DNA of 64,000 bases from Triticum aestivum (taxonomy: Eukaryota > Streptophyta > Magnoliopsida > Poales > Poaceae): NCBI RefSeq assembly GCF_018294505.1, contig NC_057808.1:225615684-225679683 (forward strand), given 5' to 3'. Position 1 is the first letter of the stretch; the number at the start of each line of letters is the position of its first letter. The notes beneath the pieces were generated by a model, which was not told the DNA's origin, did not search any database, and worked only from the letters and a program-made list of their open reading frames with translations. Both the position numbers and the translations under genes were made by a program. Below, piece after piece: positions 1 through 12,150 of the stretch.

Positions 1-1
1 G

Positions 2-1705
2 TGTTGGAAATATGCCCTAGAGGCAATAATAAATGGTTATTATTATATTTCTTTGTTCATGGTAATTGTCTATTATTCATGCTATAATTGTATTGTCCGG
101 AAATCGTAATACATAGACCACAACGTGTCCCTAGTAAGCCTCTAGTTGACTAGCTCGTTGATCAACAGATAGTCATGGTTTCCTGACTATGGACATTGGA
201 TGTCATTGATAACGGGATCACAATATTAGGAGAATGATGTGATGGAAAAGACCCAATCCTAAGCATAGCATAAAAGATCGTGTAGTTTCGTTTGCTAGAG
301 CTTTTCCAATGTCAAGTATCTTTTCCTTAGACCATGAGATCGTGCAACTCCCGGATACCATAGGAGTGCTTTGGGTGTCCCAAACGTCACAACGTAACTG
401 GGTGACTATAAAGGTGCACTACGGGTATCTCCGAAAATGTCTGTTGGGTTGGCACGGATCGAGACTGGGATTTGTCACTCCGTGTGACGGAGAGGTATCT
501 CTGGGCCCACTCGGTAATGCATCATCATAATGAGCTCAATGTGACTAAGGCGTTAGTCACGGGATCATGCATTCGGTACGAGTAAAGAGACTTGCCGGTA
601 ACGAGATTGAACAAGGTATTGGGATACCGACGATCGAATCTCGGGCAAGTAACATACCGATTGACAAAGGGAATTGCATACGGGATTGATTGAATCCTCG
701 ACACCGTGGTTCATCCGATGAGATCATCGTGGAAGATGTGGGAGCCAACATGGGTATCCAGATCCCGCTATTGGTTATTGACCGGAGAGGCGTCTCGGTC
801 ATGTCTGCATGTCTCCCGAACCCGTAGGGTCTACACACTTAAGGTTCGGTGACGCTAGGGTTGTAGAGATATATGTATGCGGAAACCCGAAAGTTGTTCG
901 GAGTCCCGAATGAGATCCCGGACGTCACGAGAGGTTCCGGAATGGTCCGGAGGTGAAGAATTATATATAGGAAGTCCAGTTTCGGCCACCGGGAAAGTTT
1001 CGGGGGTTACCGGTATTGTACCGGGACCACCGGAAGGGTCCTAGGGGTCCACCGGGTGGGGCCACCTATCCCGGAGGGCCCCGTGGGCTGAAAGTGGAAG
1101 GGAATCAGCCCTTAGTGGGCTTGGGCGCCCCCCTTGGGCCTCCCCCATGCTCCTAGGGTTGGGAACCCTAGGGGGCGGAGTTCCCCCTTGCCTTGGGGGG
1201 CAAGGCAACCCCTTCCCCCCCTTTGGCCGCCGCCCCCCCCCTTTGGATCTCATCCCCAGGGCCGGCGCCCCCCCAGGGGGCCTATATAAAGGGGGGAGGG
1301 AGGGCAGCAGACTACAGCCTTGGGCTCCTCCCTCCTCCCCTGCAACACCTCTCTCTCTCGCAGAAGCTCGGCGAATCCCTGCCGGAGACCCGCTACATCC
1401 ACCACCACGCCGTCGTGCTGCTGGATCTCCATTAACCTCTCCTTCCCCCTTGCTGGATCAAGAAGGAGGAGACGTCGCTGCACCGTACGTGTGTTGAACG
1501 CGGAGGTGCCGTCCGTTCGGCACTCGGTCATCGGTGATTTGGATCACGGCGAGTACGACTCCGTCAACCACGTTCATTGGGACGCTTCCGCTCGCGATCT
1601 ACAAGGGTATGTAGATGCACTCCCTTCTCCTCGTTGCTAGTATACTCCATACATGCATCTTGGTGAAGGTAGGAAAATTTTCAAATTATGCTACGATTAC
1701 CAACA
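2..1705 (+). repeat. Copia-1 5' LTR
   Basis: Starts TGTTGG and ends CCAACA. It carries a TATA-like box TATATAAA at 1283-1290 in a C/G-rich promoter stretch, followed by a short CT-repeat. Against the 3' LTR (10101-11824) it is nearly identical by eye. It lacks a 12 bp segment near 133 that forms a short direct repeat in the 3' copy, has a shorter CT-repeat near 1351, and shows scattered substitutions. The low divergence suggests a fairly recent insertion. Confidence 0.95.
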
Positions 1706-1706
1706 G

Positions 1707-1719
1707 TGGTATCAGAGCC
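1707..1719 (+). other. Primer binding site of Copia-1
   Basis: TGGTATCAGAGCC lies one base after the LTR end. It matches the 3' end of initiator methionine tRNA, the usual minus-strand primer of BARE/Angela-type Copia elements. It looks intact. Confidence 0.93.
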
Positions 1720-3015
1720 AGGCCTATGCGTATTTACTATGCACGAGTAGAACACAAAGAAGTTGTGGGCGTTGATGTTGCCAATTCTTCTTGCCGCTAC
1801 TAGTCGTTTCTTGTTTCAGCGGCATTGTAGGATGAAGCGGCCCGGACCGACCTTACACGTACGCTTACGTGAGACAGGTTCCACCGATTGACATGCACTA
1901 GTTGCATAAGGTGGCTAGCGGGTGTCTTTCTCACCTACTTTAGTCGGAACGGATTCGATGAAAAGGGTCCTTATGAAGGGTAAATAGAAATTGGCAAATC
2001 ACGTTGTGGTCATACGTAGGTAAGAAACGTTCTTGCTAGAAACCTACAAACCACGTAAAAACATGCAACAACAATTAGAGGACGTCTAACTTGTTTTTGC
2101 AGCAAGTGCTATGTGATGTGATATGGCCAGAAGATGTGATGAATGATATATGTGATGTATGAGATTGATCATATTCTTGTAATAGGAATCACGACTTGCA
2201 TGTCGATGAGTATGACAACCGGCAGGAGCCATAGGAGTTGTCTTTATTATTTTGTATGACCTGCGTGTCATTGAATAACGCCATGTAATTTACTTTACTT
2301 TGTTGCTAAACGCGTTAGCCATAGAAGTAGAAGTAATCGTTGGCGTGACGACTTCATGAAGGCACAATGATGGAGATCATGATGATGGAGATCATGGTGT
2401 CATGCCGGTGACGAAGATGATCATGGTGCCCCGAAGATGGAGATCAAAGGAGCATAATGATATTGGCCATATCATGTCACTATTTGATTGCATGTGATGT
2501 TTATCATGTTTTTGCATCTTATTTGCTTAGAACGACGGTAGTAAGTAAGATGATCCCTTATAATAATTTCAAGAAAGTGTTCACCCTAACTATGCACCGT
2601 TGCGAAGGTTCGTTGTTTCGAAGCACCACGTGATGATCGGGTGTGATAGATTCTAACGTTCGAATACAACGGGTGTTGACGAGCCTAGCATGTACAGACA
2701 TGGCCTCGGAACACACGCAATACACTTAGGTTGACTTGACGAGCCTAACATGTACAGACATGGCCTCGGAACACGAAGGACCGAAAGGTCGAGCATGAGT
2801 CGTATAGAAGATACGATCAACATGGAGATGTTCACCGATCTTGACTAGTCCGTCTCACGTGATGATCGGACACGGCCTAGTCAACTCGGATCATGTTTCA
2901 CTTAGATGACTAGAGGGATGTCTATCTGAGTGGGAGTTCATTAAATAATTTGATTAGATGAACTTAATTATCATGAACTTAGTCTAAAATCTTTACACTA
3001 TGTATTGTAGATGAA
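1720..3015 (+). other. Copia-1 untranslated leader
   Basis: About 1.3 kb between primer site and gag start with no convincing coding sequence, as usual for this family. It contains short GATGGAGATCATG repeats near 2365-2400. It also has a direct duplication of about 38 bp (about 2679-2716 and 2739-2776) that is present once in the matching leader of Copia-2 (near 53020-53060). Confidence 0.8.
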
Positions 3016-5079
3016 ATGGCCAACGTTGTCCTCAATTTCAACGCGTTCCTAGAGAAAACCAAGCTGAAAGATGATGGCAGCAACTATACGGACTGGGTCC
3101 GGAACCTGAGGATCATCCTCATAGCAGCCAAGAAAGATTATGTCTTAGAAGCACCGCTAGGTGAAGCACCAATCCTAGAGAACCAAGACGTTATGAACGC
3201 TTGGCAGCAGCGTGCTGATGATTACTCCCTCGTTCAGTGCGGCATGCTTTACAGCTTAGAACCGGGTCTCCAAAAGCGTTTTGAGAAACATGGAGCATAT
3301 GAGATGTTCGAGGAGCTGAAAATGGTTTTCCAAGCTCATGCCCGGGTCGAGAGATATGAAGTCTCCGACAAGTTCTTCAGCTATAAAATGGAGGAGAATA
3401 GTTCTGTTAGTGAGCACATACTCAGAATGTCTGGGTTACACAACCGCTTATCCCAGCTAGGAGTCAATCTCCTGGATGACGCGGTCATTGACAGAATCCT
3501 CCAGTCGCTTCCACCAAGCTACAAGAGCTTTGTGATGAACTTCAATATGCAGGGGATGGAAAAGACCATTCCTGAGGTATATTCAATGCTGAAATCAGCT
3601 GAGGTAGAGATCAGAAAAGAACATCAAGTGTTGATGGTGAATAAAACCACTAAGTTCAAGAAGGGCAAGGGTAAGAAGAAATTCAAGAAGGACGGCAAGG
3701 GAGTTGCCGCGCCCGGTAAACCAGTTACCGGGAAGAAGTCAAAGAATGGACCCAAGCCCGAGACTGAGTGCTTTTATTGCAAGGGAAGTGGTCACTGGAA
3801 GCGGAACTGCCCCAAATATTTAGCGGACAAGAAGAAGGCCGGCAACACCCAAGGTATATGTGATATACAAGTAATTGATGTGTACCTTACCAGTACTCGT
3901 AGTAGCTCCTGGGTATTTGATACCGGTGCGGTTGCTCATATTTGTAACTCAAAACAGGAACTACAGAATAAACGGAGACTGGCAAAGGACGAGGTGACGA
4001 TGCGTGTCGGGAATGGTTCCAAGGTCGATGTGATCGCTGTCGGTACGCTACCTCTGCATCTACCCACGGGATTAGTTTTAAACCTCAATAATTGTTATTT
4101 AGTGCTAGCTTTGAGCATGAACATTGTATCTGGATCTCGTTTAATTCGAGATGGCTACTCATTTAAATCCGAGAATAATGGTTGTTCTATTTATTTGAGA
4201 GATATGTTTTATGGTCATGCCCCGCTGGTCAATGGTTTATTTTTGATGAATCTCGAACGTGATGTTACACATGTTCATAGTGTGAATACCAAAAGATGTA
4301 AAATTGATAACGATAGTCCCACATACTTGTGGCACTGCCGCCTTGGTCACATTGGTGTCAAGCGCATGAAGAAGCTCCATGCAGATGGACTTTTGGAGTC
4401 TCTTGATTACGAATCATTTGACACGTGCGAACCATGCCTCATGGGTAAGATGACCAAGACTCCGTTCTCCGGAACAATGGAGCGAGCAACCAACTTATTG
4501 GAAATCATACATACCGATGTGTGTGGTCCAATGAGTGTTGAGGCTCGCGGAGGATATCGTTATGTTCTCACTCTCACTGATGATTTAAGTAGATATGGGT
4601 ATGTCTACCTAATGAAACACAAGTCTGAAACCTTTGAAAAGTTCAAGGAATTTCAGAGTGAAGTTGAGAATCAATGTGACAGAAAAATAAAATTCTTACG
4701 ATCAGATCGTGGTGGAGAATATTTAAGTCACGAATTTGGTACACACTTAAGGAAATGTGGAATAGTTTCACAACTCACGCCGCCTGGAACACCTCAGAGA
4801 AATGGTGTGTCCGAACGTCGTAATCGCACTCTATTGGATATGGTGCGATCTATGATGTCTCTTACCGATTTACCGCTCTCATTTTGGGGCTATGCTTTAG
4901 AGACTGCCGCATTCACTTTAAATAGGGCTCCGTCGAAATCCGTTGAGACGACACCGTATGAATTATGGTTTGGGAAGAAACCTAAGCTGTCGTTTCTAAA
5001 AGTTTGGGGATGCGATGCTTATGTCAAGAAACTTCAACCTGAAAGCTCGAACCCAAATAGGAAAAATGCGTCTTCATAG
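3016..5079 (+). pseudogene. Copia-1 gag-protease-integrase, open until a frameshift
   Basis: An open frame of 687 codons. It holds a Copia gag domain over roughly the first 200 residues, then a lysine-rich stretch and one CCHC zinc knuckle from Cys252 (CFYCKGSGHWKRNC). The aspartic protease site DTGA is near Asp302. Next come the HHCC pre-integrase zinc finger (HCRLGH... C..C, about residues 438-475) and the integrase core with DVCGP, TDD and the ERRNR catalytic segment. The ATG at 3016 is supported by the matching start in Copia-2 (53302). The frame is lost in an A-run at about 5041-5045 (GAAAGCTCG), and the last 13 or so residues are out of frame. Translation would give capsid, protease and a truncated integrase but no RT. 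Confidence 0.93.
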
Positions 5080-5315
5080 GATACCCTAAGGAAACCATTG
5101 GGTATACCTTCTACCTCAGATCCGAAGGCAAGATCTTCGTTGCCAAGAACGGGTCCTTTCTGGAGAAGGAGTTTCTCTCGAAAGAATTGAGTGGGAGGAA
5201 AGTGGAACTTGATGAGGTGATAGTCACCCCTTCCGAACCGGAAAGTAGCGCAGCGCGGGAAAATGTTCCTGTGGTGCCTACACCGACTGGGGAGGAAGTT
5301 AATGATGATGATCAT
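5080..5315 (+). pseudogene. Copia-1 integrase C-terminal/linker remnant
   Basis: Downstream of the frameshift another frame continues the integrase C-terminal region and acidic linker, as judged by matching Copia-2 (55340-55600). It is cut at 5315 by the nested element. The last five bases, ATCAT, are the target duplication repeated at 9048-9052. Confidence 0.85.
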
Positions 5316-8300
5316 TGTAACACCCCGAGAATCATGCTACAGTAATCCCCCCTAATGGTGGCCATGTCATCATGATTACTATGCACATTGCCACTTAATA
5401 AAAATCAAATTCAAATTTAAATTTAAATTTCAAGTCAAAATAATATTTCTTTAAACGGTAGAACAAAAAAAATGTTTGTTGGGTTGAAAATAATCACTAT
5501 ATAATTTACATGTAGAAACTAACATTATTTGAGTTGTTAAAGTGCCCCTAAAGTATTTAAAACACACCCAGCAACACGTGTTCAACACATTTAAATTCAA
5601 ACCGAAAATCAAATAAATTGCGAATGCCCTCATTAGTTTTTGTGCAACCCTAGAATATTGCATATCATTTTTGTGCGAAGTTTCATATTTAAAAAAAATT
5701 CATTTGATCACTAAACTATTTAGAAAAACAATAGCTAAATTGGAAAACAGAAAAAGATAAAGATGAAGAAAAGAAAGGGAGAAATCCCCCTGTTCACTAA
5801 GCCCAGTACTAACACTGTACCAGGCCCAGCCCAGCTGGCCGGCCTTTTCCCCTACCTCTCGCAGGGGAGAGGCAGAGCCGTGCGTGCCGGCCATCCATGG
5901 CGCCAGGGCCACGTGCCGGCCATCCGCACCCTCCCTCGGCCTACTAAGGCGTCCCCCAGAAACCCTAGCTCCCCCTCATTCATTCCCCCTCGATCCCCAT
6001 CGCCCCCCCTCTCCTCTGGCTCGATTTTGAGCTCGCAAGCTCACGCGGTCACCGCTGCCTCGCCGTCGTTGACGCGTCCACCGGCCTCTCCGGCGTACGG
6101 GAGCACATCCTGGAGGTTCGCCGCGCTCTACCGCGTCCGTTCAGGGCATTGGAACAAGGCAGGGAGCTGCGTAGCAGGCGCAGTCTTCGTCTTCTTCGTT
6201 CGGCCGTCGCCGTCTCGCCATCACCACCGCCTCTCCGGTCCACCCCGACCCTCCCCGAGCGTGTCAATGGACTCACGATGAGCAACTCCTCCGGATCCCT
6301 TCTTCCCCCGCCTCGATCCGGTCGCCATTTGCCGTCCCCGAGCACATCCGAGCTCGCGTGTACGCGTACATATGTGTGTGCGTGAGCTGCTGCTGCTTAA
6401 CTTCCATCTGCTGCTGCTCTTCGTACTGCTGCTGCCGCTAGGTGCCCCTGCTGCTCTCGTACTGCTGCTGCCACTAGGTGCCGCCGTTGCCCGCCGTTGC
6501 TAGCCGTGCGCCGCTGCCTGCTGCTGCTGGCCACGGCCATGGTCGTGTGCGCCAGTGTGTGTGCGTGATGTGTGCGTAGTCGAGTGTGTGTGAGCGCGTT
6601 GTGTGTGTGCGTACGTGTGTGGATGAGGCCGATCCTGGTTAGGTAGGTTAGCTAATTAGTAGTTAGGCTAAGTAGTGGTTAGGTATAGTGTAAATGACAT
6701 GTGGGACCACCCTGGTTAATTACCATTTTATTAATCAAAAGACAATGACACACGGGACCCACTTACACTATTCATATGTTGACCAGTCAACCTTTGACCG
6801 GGTCAACCCAACCCCACTGGCCCCATTGTCATACTCACATGCTAGGGTAGCACTAGGTGACAAAAGTATATTCTGTTTTTAATTTGAACTAATATAAAAC
6901 CAGAAATTCTAGAAATTGTTTAAATCTTTAAAAATTAATATAAAATAATCCGTAACTCGGATGAAAATACTTTGTACATGAAAGTTGCTCAGAACGACGA
7001 GACGAATCTGGATATGCAGCTTGTTCGTCCACCACACATCCCTAGCATAGCATACACGCAACTTTCCCCCTCCGGTTCATCTGTCCGAAAACGCGAAACA
7101 CCGGGAATACTTTCCCGATGTTTCCCCCCTTCGCCGGTATCACCTCGCACTGCGTTAGGGCACACCTAGCACCGCGTATTGACATGTTATGCTTTGTGAT
7201 GCTTTGATTGCTCTGTTATTTATTGTGTTCCCATCCGTTACTTCTTTCCGGTAGACCCCGAGACCGCTGCCGGTACCCCTGTGATCGACTACATCGACGA
7301 CGAACCCTTCTTGCCAGAGCAACCAGGCAAGCCCCCCCCCCCTTGATCACCAGATATCGCCTATTCTTCTCTATACTGCTTGCATTAGAGTAGTGTAGCA
7401 TGTTACTGCTTTCCGTTAATCCTATCCTGATGCATAGCCTGTCTTTGTTACTACAATTGTTACCCTTACCTGCTATCCTACTGCTTAGTATAGGATGCTA
7501 GTGTTCCATCAGTGGCCCTACACTCTTGTCCGTCTGCCATGCTATACTACTGGGCCGTGATCACTTCGGGAGGTGATCACGGGTATATACTATATACATT
7601 ATATACATGACACATGTGGTGACTAAAGTCGGGTCGGCTCGAGGAGTACCCGCAAGTGATTCTGATGAGGGGGCTGAAAGGACAGGTGGCTCCACCCCGG
7701 TAGAGGTGGGCCTGGGTTCCTGACGGCCCCCGACTGTTACTTTATGGCGGAGCGACAGGGCAGGTTGAGACCACCTAGGAGAGAGGTGGGCCTGGCCCTG
7801 GTCGGCGTTCGCGGATAAATAACACGCTTAACGAGTTCTGGGTATTTGATCTGAGTCTGGCCATTTGGTCTATACGACCATCTACGTGGGAGTAGTTATG
7901 GGTATCCCGACGTCGTGGTATCAGCCGAAGCCTTCGTGACGTCAGCGACTGAGTGGCGCGCGCCGGATTGGACTGGAACGCCACTAGGCCAGGTCTGCTT
8001 CCGGCCGCGTACGCAACGTGCAGGTGTGCATAGGGCGATGGGCCCAGACCCCTGCGCGCATAGGGTTAGACCGGCGTGCTGACCTCTCTGTTGTGCTTAG
8101 GTGGGGCTGCGACGTGTTGATCTTACGAGGCCGGGCATGACCCAGGAAAGTGTGTCCGGCCAAATGGGATCGAGCGTGTTGGGTTATGTGGTGCACCCCT
8201 GCAGGGAAGTTTATCTATTCGAATAGCCGTGTCCCTCGGTAAAAGGACGACCCGGAGTTGTACCTTGACCTTATGACAACTAGAACCGGATACTGAATAA

Positions 8301-9047
8301 AATACACCCTTCCAAGTGCCAGATACAACCCGGTGATCGCTCTCTAACAGGGCGACGAGGAGGGGATCGCCGGGTAGGATTATGCTATGCGATGCTACTT
8401 GGAGGACTTCAGTCTACTCTCTTCTACATGCTGCAAGATGGAGATGGCCAGAAGCGTAGTCTTCGACAGGATTAGCTATCCCCCTCTTATTCTGGCATTC
8501 TGCAGTTCAGTCCACTGATATGCCCCTTTACACATATACCCATGCATATGTAGTGTAGCTCCTTGCTTGCGAGTACTTTGGATGAGTACTCACGGTTGCC
8601 TTTCTCCCTCTTTTCCCCCTTTCCTTTCTACCTGGTTGTCGCAACTAGATGCTGGAGCCCAGGAGCCAGACGTCACCGTCGACGACGACTCCTACGACAC
8701 TGGAGGTGCCTACTACTACGTGCAGGCCCCTGACGACGACCAGGAGTAGTTAGGAGGATCCCAGGCAGGAGGCCTGCGCCTCGTTCGATCTGTATCCCAG
8801 TTTGTGCTAGCCTTCTTAAGGCAAACTTGTTTAACTTATGTCTGTACTCAGATATTGTTGCTTCCGCTGACTCGTCTGTGATCGAGCACTTGTATTCGAG
8901 CCCTCGAGGCCCATGGCTTGTATTATGATGCTTGTATGACTTATTTATGTTTTAGAGTTGTGTTGTGATATCTTCCCATGAGTCCCTGATCTTGATCATA
9001 CACATTTGCGTGCATGATTAGTGTACGGTCAAATCGGGGGCGTCACA
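5316..9047. mobile_element. 3.7 kb TG..CA element, probably a solo long LTR
   Basis: Sits inside Copia-1 pol between two copies of ATCAT (5311-5315 and 9048-9052). Its ends, TGTAACACCCCGA and TCGGGGGCGTCACA, are imperfect inverted repeats with TG/CA termini, and 5 bp duplications are typical of LTR retrotransposons. Within 3.73 kb I see no duplicated LTR, primer site, polypurine tract or gag/pol motif. The simplest reading is a solo LTR from a family with very long LTRs; a non-autonomous large element is possible. Inside are CT-rich and CTG/GT-rich low-complexity tracts (about 5940-6620) and an AT-rich part near 6880-6960. ORFs such as 5763-6281 look like low-complexity shadows. Orientation and family were not identified. 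Confidence 0.8.
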
Positions 9048-9052
9048 ATCAT

Positions 9053-10068
9053 GAAGCTTCGGATCAAGTTACTACTGAACTTCGTAGGTCCACAAGGACA
9101 CGTTCCGCACCAGAGTGGTACGGCAACCCTGTCCTGGAAATCATGTTGTTGGACAATGGTGAACCTTCAAACTATGAAGAAGCGATGGCGGGCCCGGATT
9201 TCGACAAATGGCTAGAAGCCATGAAATCCGAGATAGAATCCATGTATGAAAACAAAGTATGGACTTTGACTGACTTGCCCGATAAGCGGCGAGCCATAGA
9301 AAACAAATGGATCTTTAAGAAGAAGACGGACGCAGATGGTAATGTGACCATCTACAAAGCTCGACTTGTCGCTAAGGGTTATCGACAAGTTCAAGGGGTT
9401 GACTACGATGAGACTTTCTCACCCGTAGCGAAGCTGAAGTCCGTCCGAATCATGTTAGCAATTGCCGCATACTATGATTATGAGATATGGCAGATGGACG
9501 TCAAAACGGCATTCCTTAATGGCTTCCTTAAGGAAGAGTTGTATATGATGCAGCCGGAAGGTTTTGTCGATCCTAAGAATGCTAACAAAGTATGCAAGCT
9601 CCAGCGCTCAATCTATGGGCTGGTGCAAGCATCTCGGAGTTGGAACATTCGCTTAGATGAGATGATCAAAGCGTTTGGGTTTACATAGACTTATGGAGAA
9701 GCCTGGGAGCTCTGTAGCATTTCTCATATTATATGTGGATGACAGCCTCGGAGGCAGCACAGGAAGCAGTCTGGATGAAGGAGTTCATTACCGACCGAGG
9801 GGTGATTCCCAATGCGTCGGGCCCGATGACTCTCTTCTGTGACAACACTGGAGCTATTGCCCTTGCGAAGGAGCCCAGGTTTCACAGGAAGACCAGGCAT
9901 ATCAAGCGTCGCTTCAACTCCATTCGTGAAAGTGTTCAAAATGGAGACATAGATATTTGTAAAGTACACACGGACCTGAATGTAGCAGATCCGTTGACTA
10001 AACCTCTCCCTAGGGCAAAACATGATCAACACCAGGATGCAATGGGTGTTCGATTCATCACAATGTAA
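9053..10068 (+). pseudogene. Copia-1 reverse transcriptase-RNase H remnant
   Basis: Resumes the polyprotein after the nested insertion. From 9053 the linker and RT are readable (WIFKKKTDADGN, KARLVAKGYRQ, WQMDVKTAFLNG) to a stop near 9686. A short deletion near 9707 removes about 20 bp relative to Copia-2. At about 9740 the frame passes directly from the RT catalytic YVDD segment into AAQEA of RNase H, so about 640 bp present in Copia-2 are missing. The rest (9733-10068) gives the RNase H C-terminus with LFCDNTGAIALA and the polyprotein end. It is non-functional because the RT palm/thumb and most of RNase H are gone. Confidence 0.92.
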
Positions 10069-10089
10069 CTAGATTATTGACTCTAGTGC

Positions 10090-10100
10090 AAGTGGGAGAC
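10090..10100 (+). other. Copia-1 polypurine tract
   Basis: AAGTGGGAGAC lies directly before the 3' LTR and is the expected plus-strand primer. The same sequence precedes the 3' LTR of Copia-2. Confidence 0.85.
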
Positions 10101-11824
10101 TATTGGAAATATGCCCTAGAGGCAATAATAAATGGTTATTATTATATTTCTTTGTTCATGGTAATTGTCTATTATTCATGCTATAATTGTATTGTCCGGA
10201 AATCGTAATACATGTGTGAATACATAGACCACAACGTGTCCCTAGTAAGCCTCTAGTTGACTAGCTCGTTGATCAACAGATAGTCATGGTTTCCTGACTA
10301 TGGACATTGGATGTCATTGATAACGGGATCACATCATTAGGAGAATGATGTGATGGAAAAGACCCAATCCTAAGCATAGCATAAAAGATTGTGTAGTTTC
10401 GTGTGCTAGAGCTTTTCCAATGTCAAGTATCTTTTCCTTAGACCATGAGATCGTGCAACTCCCGGATACCGTAGGAGTGCTTTGGGTGTGCCAAACGTCA
10501 CAACGTAACTGGGTGACTATAAAGGTGCACTACGGGTATCTCCGAAAGTGTCTGTTGGGTTGGCACGGATCGAGACTGGGATTTGTCACTCCGTGTGACG
10601 GAGAGGTATCTCTGGGCCCACTCGGTAATGCATCATCATAATGAGCTCAATGTGACTAAGGCGTTAGTCACGGGATCATGCATTGCGGTACGAGTAAAGA
10701 GACTTGCCGGTAACGAGATTGAACAAGGTATTGGGATACCGACGATCGAATCTCGGGCAAGTAACATACCGATTGACAAAGGGAATTGCATACGGGATTG
10801 ATTGAATCCTCGACACCGTGGTTCATCCGATGAGATCATCGTGGAAGATGTGGGAGCCAACATGGGTATCCAGATCCCGCTGTTGGTTATTGATCGGAGA
10901 GGCGTCTCGGTCATGTCTGCATGTCTCCCGAACCCGTAGGGTCTACACACTTAAGGTTCGGTGACGCTAGGGTTGTAGAGATATATGTATGCGGAAACCC
11001 GAAAGTTGTTCAGAGTCCTGGATGAGATCCCGGACGTCACGAGAGGTTCCGGATTGGTCCGGAGGTGAAGAATTATATATAGGAAGTCCAGTTTCGGCCA
11101 CCGGGAAAGTTTCGGGGGTTACCGGTATTGTACCGGGACCACCGGAAGGGTCCCGGGGGTCCACCGGGTGGGGCCACCTATCCCGGAGGGCCCCGTGGGT
11201 TGAAAGTGGAAGGGAACCAGCCCTTAGTGGGCTGGGGCGCCCCCCCCTTGGGCCTCCCCCCATGCGCCTAGGGTTGGGAACCCTAGGGGGGAGTTCCCCC
11301 TTGCCTCGGGGGGCAAGGCAACCCCTTCCCCCCCTTTGGCCGCCGCCCCCCCCTTTGGATCTCATCCCCAGGGCCGGCGCCCCCCCAGGGGGCCTATATA
11401 AAGGGGGGGAGGGAGGGCAGCAGACTACAGCCTTGGGCGCCTCCCTCCTCCCCTGCAACACCTCTCTCTCTCTCTCTCGCAGAAGCTCGGCGAAGCCCTG
11501 CTGGAGACCCGCTACATCCACCACCACGCCGTCGTGCTGCTGGATCTCCATCAACCTCTCCTTCCCCCTTGCTGGATCAAGAAGGAGGAGACGTCGCTGC
11601 ACCGTACGTGTGTTGAACGCGGAGGTGCCGTCCGTTCGGCACTCGGTCATCGGTGATTTGGATCACGGCGAGTACGACTCCGTCATCCACGTTCATTGGA
11701 ACGCTTCCGCTCGCGATCTACAAGGGTATGTAGATGCACTCCCTTCCCCTCGTTGCTAGTATACTCCATAGATGCATCTTGGTGAACGTAGGAAAATTTT
11801 AAAATTATGCTACGATTACCAACA
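10101..11824 (+). repeat. Copia-1 3' LTR
   Basis: Matches the 5' LTR end to end and ends CCAACA. The first dinucleotide is TA instead of TG (TATTGG), a terminal mutation. TATA-like box TATATAAA at 11395-11402 is followed by a longer CT-repeat at about 11462-11480. The next five bases are ATATG. Confidence 0.95.
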
Positions 11825-11829
11825 ATATG

Positions 11830-12150
11830 CCCGCAAAAAGTAACATTTTTTAAATGATTGGTTTGTGATAACTAAAATTCTATATGAAAATTCTAACAGT
11901 TTGACATTAATCTAATTCATCTAACTAAAACTCATTCTAAAATTTCTAACATTTCTATATATATAACTAACATTTCTAATATTTCTATAACTAAAAAACA
12001 GAAAAATTGCTGACATTTCTATAAATATTTCTATAACTTAAAAACAGAAAAAAATATATAATATTTCTATATAACTAACATTTCTAATATTTCTATAACT
12101 AAAAAACAGAAAAATTTCTATAACTAAAAAACTAAAAAACAATGTGTGTG
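11830..12150. repeat. AT-rich low-complexity block of the CACTA element
   Basis: Repeated short phrases such as AACATTTCTAATATTTC and AACTAAAAAACAGAAAA recur through about 300 bp and end in a GT-repeat at about 12143-12154. I see no coding potential. It is probably an untranslated or subterminal part of the transposon. Confidence 0.6.

Larger units (their letters stand above)
2..11824 (+). mobile_element. Copia-1, LTR retrotransposon of the Angela/WIS/BARE group
   Basis: A complete LTR-to-LTR Copia element: 5' LTR, primer binding site, long leader, gag-protease-integrase, reverse transcriptase-RNase H remnant, polypurine tract and 3' LTR, in the Copia order (integrase before RT). The LTR begins TGTTGGAAATATGCCCTAGA, which I recognise as the Angela/WIS/BARE type. 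Five bases after the 3' LTR (11825-11829) read ATATG. The single base before the 5' LTR is G, as a 5 bp duplication ATATG would require; the other four bases lie outside the window. About 3.7 kb of the span is a nested insertion (5316-9047). The element is not autonomous: pol carries a frameshift, an insertion and a deletion of roughly 0.6 kb. Confidence 0.95.

Noticed and set aside
5763..6345. Possible coding exon in the 3.7 kb element (172 codons plus, 98 codons minus)
   Set aside because: Ser/Pro/Arg low-complexity text from a CT-rich leader-like tract, with no domain and opposite-strand overlap.
8567..8749. Small acidic ORF near the right end of the 3.7 kb element
   Set aside because: Sixty codons with no homologue I recognise; the acidic tail DDDQE is not enough to call a gene.
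10989..11759. Long open frames on both strands of the Copia-1 3' LTR (for example 256 codons plus, 227 codons minus)
   Set aside because: They lie wholly within the LTR, overlap each other on opposite strands, reflect GC-rich promoter sequence, and are broken in the 5' LTR copy.
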